Shown: one piece after another, positions 60,988 through 64,000 of the stretch | Layout: each line of letters opens with the position of its first letter | Numbering within the stretch: position 1 is the stretch's first letter | Source: Viridibacterium curvum | GTDB lineage: Bacteria > Pseudomonadota > Gammaproteobacteria > Burkholderiales > Rhodocyclaceae | Length of the DNA stretch: 64,000 bases | Direction: 5' to 3' | Assembly (NCBI RefSeq): GCF_039544165.1 | Contig: NZ_BAABLD010000017.1 | Coordinates: 558,001-622,000, forward strand | The notes under the pieces: generated by a model | The model's database searches: none | What the model was told of the DNA's origin: nothing | Seen by the model: only the letters and a program-made list of their open reading frames with translations | Program-made: the position numbers and the translations under genes

Positions 60988-63900
60988 GGTCTCAACTTGT
61001 GCGAGCAAACGTTAGTAGGGGCGCTGAAAAGTGCGGGGGCCTTGTCCCGTCCTCCCGGTCTTCTCATCCCCGGCGCCGGGGAAGTACTGGCGGCTAAACA
61101 CGCAATCAGAGCCTGCTGATAGGCCTGCTTGAACCACTCTGGATCGAAGGCCCGAATTTTTCGAAGCGCGAGTCGGTTCGCCTCAGTACGCCACCACTCC
61201 CTTGAAACACCAAACACTGTCCACATCGCGAGCAACGCGGGCATATTCACGACGGTCAGCTTGAAGTCATCTTTGCTGGGAATCCACAAGATCGCCCTGC
61301 CAACCGCTTTCAACTTGCTCCCCACATCGCCGGTCGCCCTCTCAGCAATCGCGTCCCATGCCTTGTTCTTAAAGAACCACTGCTCCGGCCAATGCGCATC
61401 ATCAGCATGGTTCCTGAGCAGGATTGTCTGCAGCAAGCTACCTTCGCCTTTCAGCATGTGGGCCGCAATCTGCTCCACTGATCTCGTTTTAGATTGCAGT
61501 GCGTACCGCATTGCATCTGTTGACTCCCCGCAACCTTCAAACACCACAAGATCAAACAACAATGAAATGGAGGGCAGTGCTTCACGCAACTTGTCGCAGC
61601 GATCCTTCAGAAGAATCGGAAACACTACGTCGAAGCCATCTGCAAACTGAGCTCTGCTGTGGTGCTGCAAAGATCTCAAGGCATCCAGCCAGTCCGTCGG
61701 CGACGTTAGCTCCCACACAAATCCCATCTCGCTCCCCAGCCGACGACACAAGGACCCGATATCGTCGTGCTGCGCGCGCAAGGCCACAGCGGCAGCAAAC
61801 TGCGGCTGCCCGGCAAGCACATGGAAAACATCGAGCGTGCCCAATGGCAAATGAGACAAGGTACTGCAAAGGTATTCAAACAAGCGCCACGATGGATGCT
61901 CAAACTGGTTGCACATTTCGCCCAACGCCAGTTCGATGGCTGTGCGCCGCTCCGTCTGATCTGCCAGCCCCATTGCAGCGCCTAGACTGCAGCGTTGCGC
62001 CACCTCTGTTCTGTCCGCATCAATCCAGAGAGCTGGCCTCATTGGAACGATGGCCTCTCGCCCCGGGAAGACAAGCCAGAAACGCTCGGGGTGTTTCAGC
62101 CCCTCCATGCTCCACGCACCAGTAGGCACCCCCTCGCTCAGACTTTGAACAAGCGAAACCGACTCCCTAACCGGGCTCGTCAAAGGCGCTGCAAACATGC
62201 AGATTGAACGCAGGTCGTCGGACGACAGCCTGATCATCTCCTCATCAGGTATGCGCAGCGTGCGCTCAGTCGTTCCTTCAAGTCCGGCCACATATCGCGC
62301 GACATCCAGCACACACATAACCTTGCCGCCCACCCGGAGAGACACCCGAACATAGGCATCCAGATCAGAGGTGAATCCAATCAATGCCTCGATGTTTCGT
62401 TGAAAATCAATCAATCGAAACTCGGCGAGTCCGTTCTCGGGTAGTTGCAAGCGAATCTCATCGCTGAGGGATCCAGTGCCTGATCGTTCATTGCAAAGCA
62501 ACGCCAGATGCAATGAATACTGTTTGGGCGCACTGGGGTTTTGATCGAAAATTCGCAGACGAATCCCCGACAGCGCAGACAGGACAAGCCGCTCCCGGTC
62601 GCGCATCGGCGTCCCTTGAGGGTCAAAGAAGCGCCCGCCCGAACTCGGAAATGGCAGAGCGAAGACTGCCTCGGCCGCCCCCCACCCCACACTGACACGT
62701 ATCGATTCAGGTGGAGCCCCCCCATTGGACCGGAGGTGCAGTTCGGAGGCCTCCGCCTCCCTCACAACGCGAGCCGTGACCTCGCAACTCAAGCAGGCTA
62801 CGTTCGGCGCATCAAAACCTTTCAGTCGCACGCGCCCTTCTTGAATGCTGCTGCCCGAGCCGAACTCGATCGTTGCGCCTTCACTCAGAATCAGCATGCG
62901 AAAACGAGCACATGTCTCGCCGGACTGAACCACTATTGCATCGACGATGCCACGCGCGGCGTGAGCATCCAGCGCCCGGCCACTGCCAGCCTCCCTCCAG
63001 ATAATCTCGCTGGTCGGTACACGTAAGGCTTCTCCGCTCTCCATGATCCGGTAAAGCTTGGGGACACCACGAAACGCTGGCATGCGCGCAGGTTGCCAAG
63101 GCAAGCGCCGCCCTTCCCAGGAATACATTTCAGAAAGTCGCGCACTTTGCCCACAGCGAACGAGATAGACCTGATCAGCCAACGTGAGCGTCGCGCTCCC
63201 TTCAATGGCAAACACCTCGCGCTGCATCTGCTCGGCTCCTGCTGAAGCCAAGCGCCCACAACTAAGCACGCTCGAACTTGCATCCGCTGGTTCTACGATC
63301 CAGCCCTCAGCCACGGCAACGCGCAGCATTCGATCAGGCAATCGCGCGCCGCCTTGCGCCAGGAAACTCCATGTCCCGTCGCGTTCCGCAAACACCCAAG
63401 GCAGGTCAGACGAAAGTGCCGCGCCACCTGGCACGGGGATTGGTCCATCACTCACGATGCTGGCGCGGTGGCGCAGTACCAGACAAACCTCATCGCATAC
63501 CAAACTCTCAGGCAACACGCGATCAGCGCCATCCAGCCTGACGGCGCCCTCATGCCCCAACACCAGACGTCCACTCAACCAGGGATCCGCCAACTCGGCA
63601 AAAGGATCGATGCTGAAAAAGCTGGGCAACTTTTCTGGTGCCAATCTGAAGCTTTGTGCCAGCTCTTCAACCGTCACGTTTCGCTTCGTACGCAATGTAG
63701 CGCGCAGACGAAAACCGCCACTGCCCCCCTCAAACAGCGTGCGCTCCAAAGAGAACACCCGGCCACCGCTCGTGGGCTGCTGCAGCACAGCCTCCTTCAC
63801 CAGATCAGCCAACAGTGGCTTCGCTGCAGACTCCTCCAGCGAGATAGGAAATCGATCCATCCAGGCGGGGTCATGCCGTTGCAGCGTCGCCAGAACGTCG

Positions 63901-64000
63901 CCGCCTGCTTCCAGTCTGAACTCCCGACGCAATTCAAGCGCGGTCAGTACCATCTGGGCCAACAACAGGTAGATCTCCTCGTGCCTCAGGCTATCGGGCA
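60984..64000 (-). CDS. druH: Druantia type III protein DruH (5' end outside window)
   Basis: At least 1005 residues; the frame stays open to the window edge, and the codons beyond the first possible start (LRHEEIYLLLAQM) look coding, so the true start lies outside. No known domain or catalytic motif is visible. The N-terminal third has LRREFRLEAGGDVLATLQRHDP, the middle is beta-rich (EMYSWEGRRLPWQPARMPAFRG), and the C-terminal third is helical with tryptophan-rich segments (HWPEQWFFKNKAWDAIAER). This fits DruH, the large unknown partner that defines Druantia type III together with DruE. The identification rests on the druE neighbour, the size and the 4-bp overlap, not on a motif. Confidence 0.75.
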   Translation of the reverse strand, partial: PDSLRHEEIYLLLAQMVLTALELRREFRLEAGGDVLATLQRHDPAWMDRFPISLEESAAKPLLADLVKEAVLQQPTSGGRVFSLERTLFEGGSGGFRLRATLRTKRNVTVEELAQSFRLAPEKLPSFFSIDPFAELADPWLSGRLVLGHEGAVRLDGADRVLPESLVCDEVCLVLRHRASIVSDGPIPVPGGAALSSDLPWVFAERDGTWSFLAQGGARLPDRMLRVAVAEGWIVEPADASSSVLSCGRLASAGAEQMQREVFAIEGSATLTLADQVYLVRCGQSARLSEMYSWEGRRLPWQPARMPAFRGVPKLYRIMESGEALRVPTSEIIWREAGSGRALDAHAARGIVDAIVVQSGETCARFRMLILSEGATIEFGSGSSIQEGRVRLKGFDAPNVACLSCEVTARVVREAEASELHLRSNGGAPPESIRVSVGWGAAEAVFALPFPSSGGRFFDPQGTPMRDRERLVLSALSGIRLRIFDQNPSAPKQYSLHLALLCNERSGTGSLSDEIRLQLPENGLAEFRLIDFQRNIEALIGFTSDLDAYVRVSLRVGGKVMCVLDVARYVAGLEGTTERTLRIPDEEMIRLSSDDLRSICMFAAPLTSPVRESVSLVQSLSEGVPTGAWSMEGLKHPERFWLVFPGREAIVPMRPALWIDADRTEVAQRCSLGAAMGLADQTERRTAIELALGEMCNQFEHPSWRLFEYLCSTLSHLPLGTLDVFHVLAGQPQFAAAVALRAQHDDIGSLCRRLGSEMGFVWELTSPTDWLDALRSLQHHSRAQFADGFDVVFPILLKDRCDKLREALPSISLLFDLVVFEGCGESTDAMRYALQSKTRSVEQIAAHMLKGEGSLLQTILLRNHADDAHWPEQWFFKNKAWDAIAERATGDVGSKLKAVGRAILWIPSKDDFKLTVVNMPALLAMWTVFGVSREWWRTEANRLALRKIRAFDPEWFKQAYQQALIACLAASTSPAPGMRRPGGRDKAPALFSAPTNVCSHKLRP

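Larger units (their letters stand above)
22754..64000. mobile_element. tRNA-fMet-associated genomic island (left end; right end outside window)
   Basis: Everything right of the tRNA fragment is accessory in character: Gabija, Druantia III, lone nucleases, a recombinase-like trio, an orphan VgrG-effector cassette, antitoxin-like paralogues and many unknown small genes, with frequent strand changes and several gene-free stretches of 300-600 bp. No second copy of the 45-bp att sequence was seen up to 64000, so the element is larger than 41 kb or consists of several nested insertions. No canonical tRNA-type integrase lies next to the left border, so it should be encoded near the right end, unless the trio at 36.9-42.0 kb acts on this site. 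Confidence 0.7.

Noticed and set aside
54658..64000. DISARM, Dpd or an Lhr-type repair helicase instead of Druantia
   Set aside because: No methyltransferase, PLD-type or queuosine-like genes are present; a 2.1-kb-residue helicase with DUF1998 coupled to a single roughly 1000-aa unknown fits Druantia III best. The rest of the locus is outside the window, so this remains a judgement.

Overview
The window looks like chromosome of a Gram-negative betaproteobacterium. The basis is a general porin of betaproteobacterial type, lipoprotein signals followed by oligoglycine, poly-serine linkers in secreted enzymes, and Rhizobium/Neisseria-style GGAGACA ribosome binding sites. The genus cannot be settled from sequence alone; Rhodocyclales/Burkholderiales is a guess.

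Region 1 (1-22.6 kb) is a dense pectin-degradation cluster. It holds six PL1-fold pectate lyases, two PL10 pectate lyases and one GH28 exo-polygalacturonase, all with Sec or lipoprotein signals. Eight of the nine lie on the minus strand as separate units, most followed by their own hairpin; the first PL1 gene faces them on the plus strand. A divergent plus-strand pair follows: an outer-membrane porin and a family-5 extracellular solute-binding protein. Together they suggest surface and periplasmic cleavage of polygalacturonate, passage of oligomers through the porin and capture by the binding protein. No permease, ATPase or cytoplasmic uronate pathway is present here.

Region 2 (22.7 kb to the right edge) is accessory DNA. 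It starts at a 45-bp copy of the 3' part of an initiator tRNA-fMet gene with its terminator, the usual scar of integration at a tRNA 3' end; no 5' half is attached, so the intact tRNA should lie beyond the right edge and the island should exceed 41 kb. From left to right it carries: a Gabija pair (gajB, gajA); a lone 698-aa PD-(D/E)XK protein; an HNH protein; several small unknowns including a Stv-like protein; a thermonuclease; two head-to-head Xre/MbcA/ParS-type antitoxin-like genes; a SRAP (YedK-like) gene; a translationally coupled recombinase-like trio (515, 926 and 283 aa) whose large member lacks the second catalytic arginine; a five-repeat zinc-ribbon protein; an orphan type VI secretion cassette (VgrG, DUF4123 adaptor, VasX/BTH_I2691-like effector, DUF6708 membrane protein); a second, inverted copy of the antitoxin-like gene with a 57-aa basic protein; an Xre regulator with a palindromic operator; and a Druantia type III pair (druE and druH, the latter cut by the window edge).

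The island therefore joins anti-phage defence (Gabija, Druantia III, two lone nucleases) with interbacterial warfare (T6SS effector cassette) and an unusual recombinase module. The least understood parts are the 698-aa nuclease-like protein, the recombinase trio with its zinc-ribbon neighbour, and the unpaired antitoxin-like paralogues.
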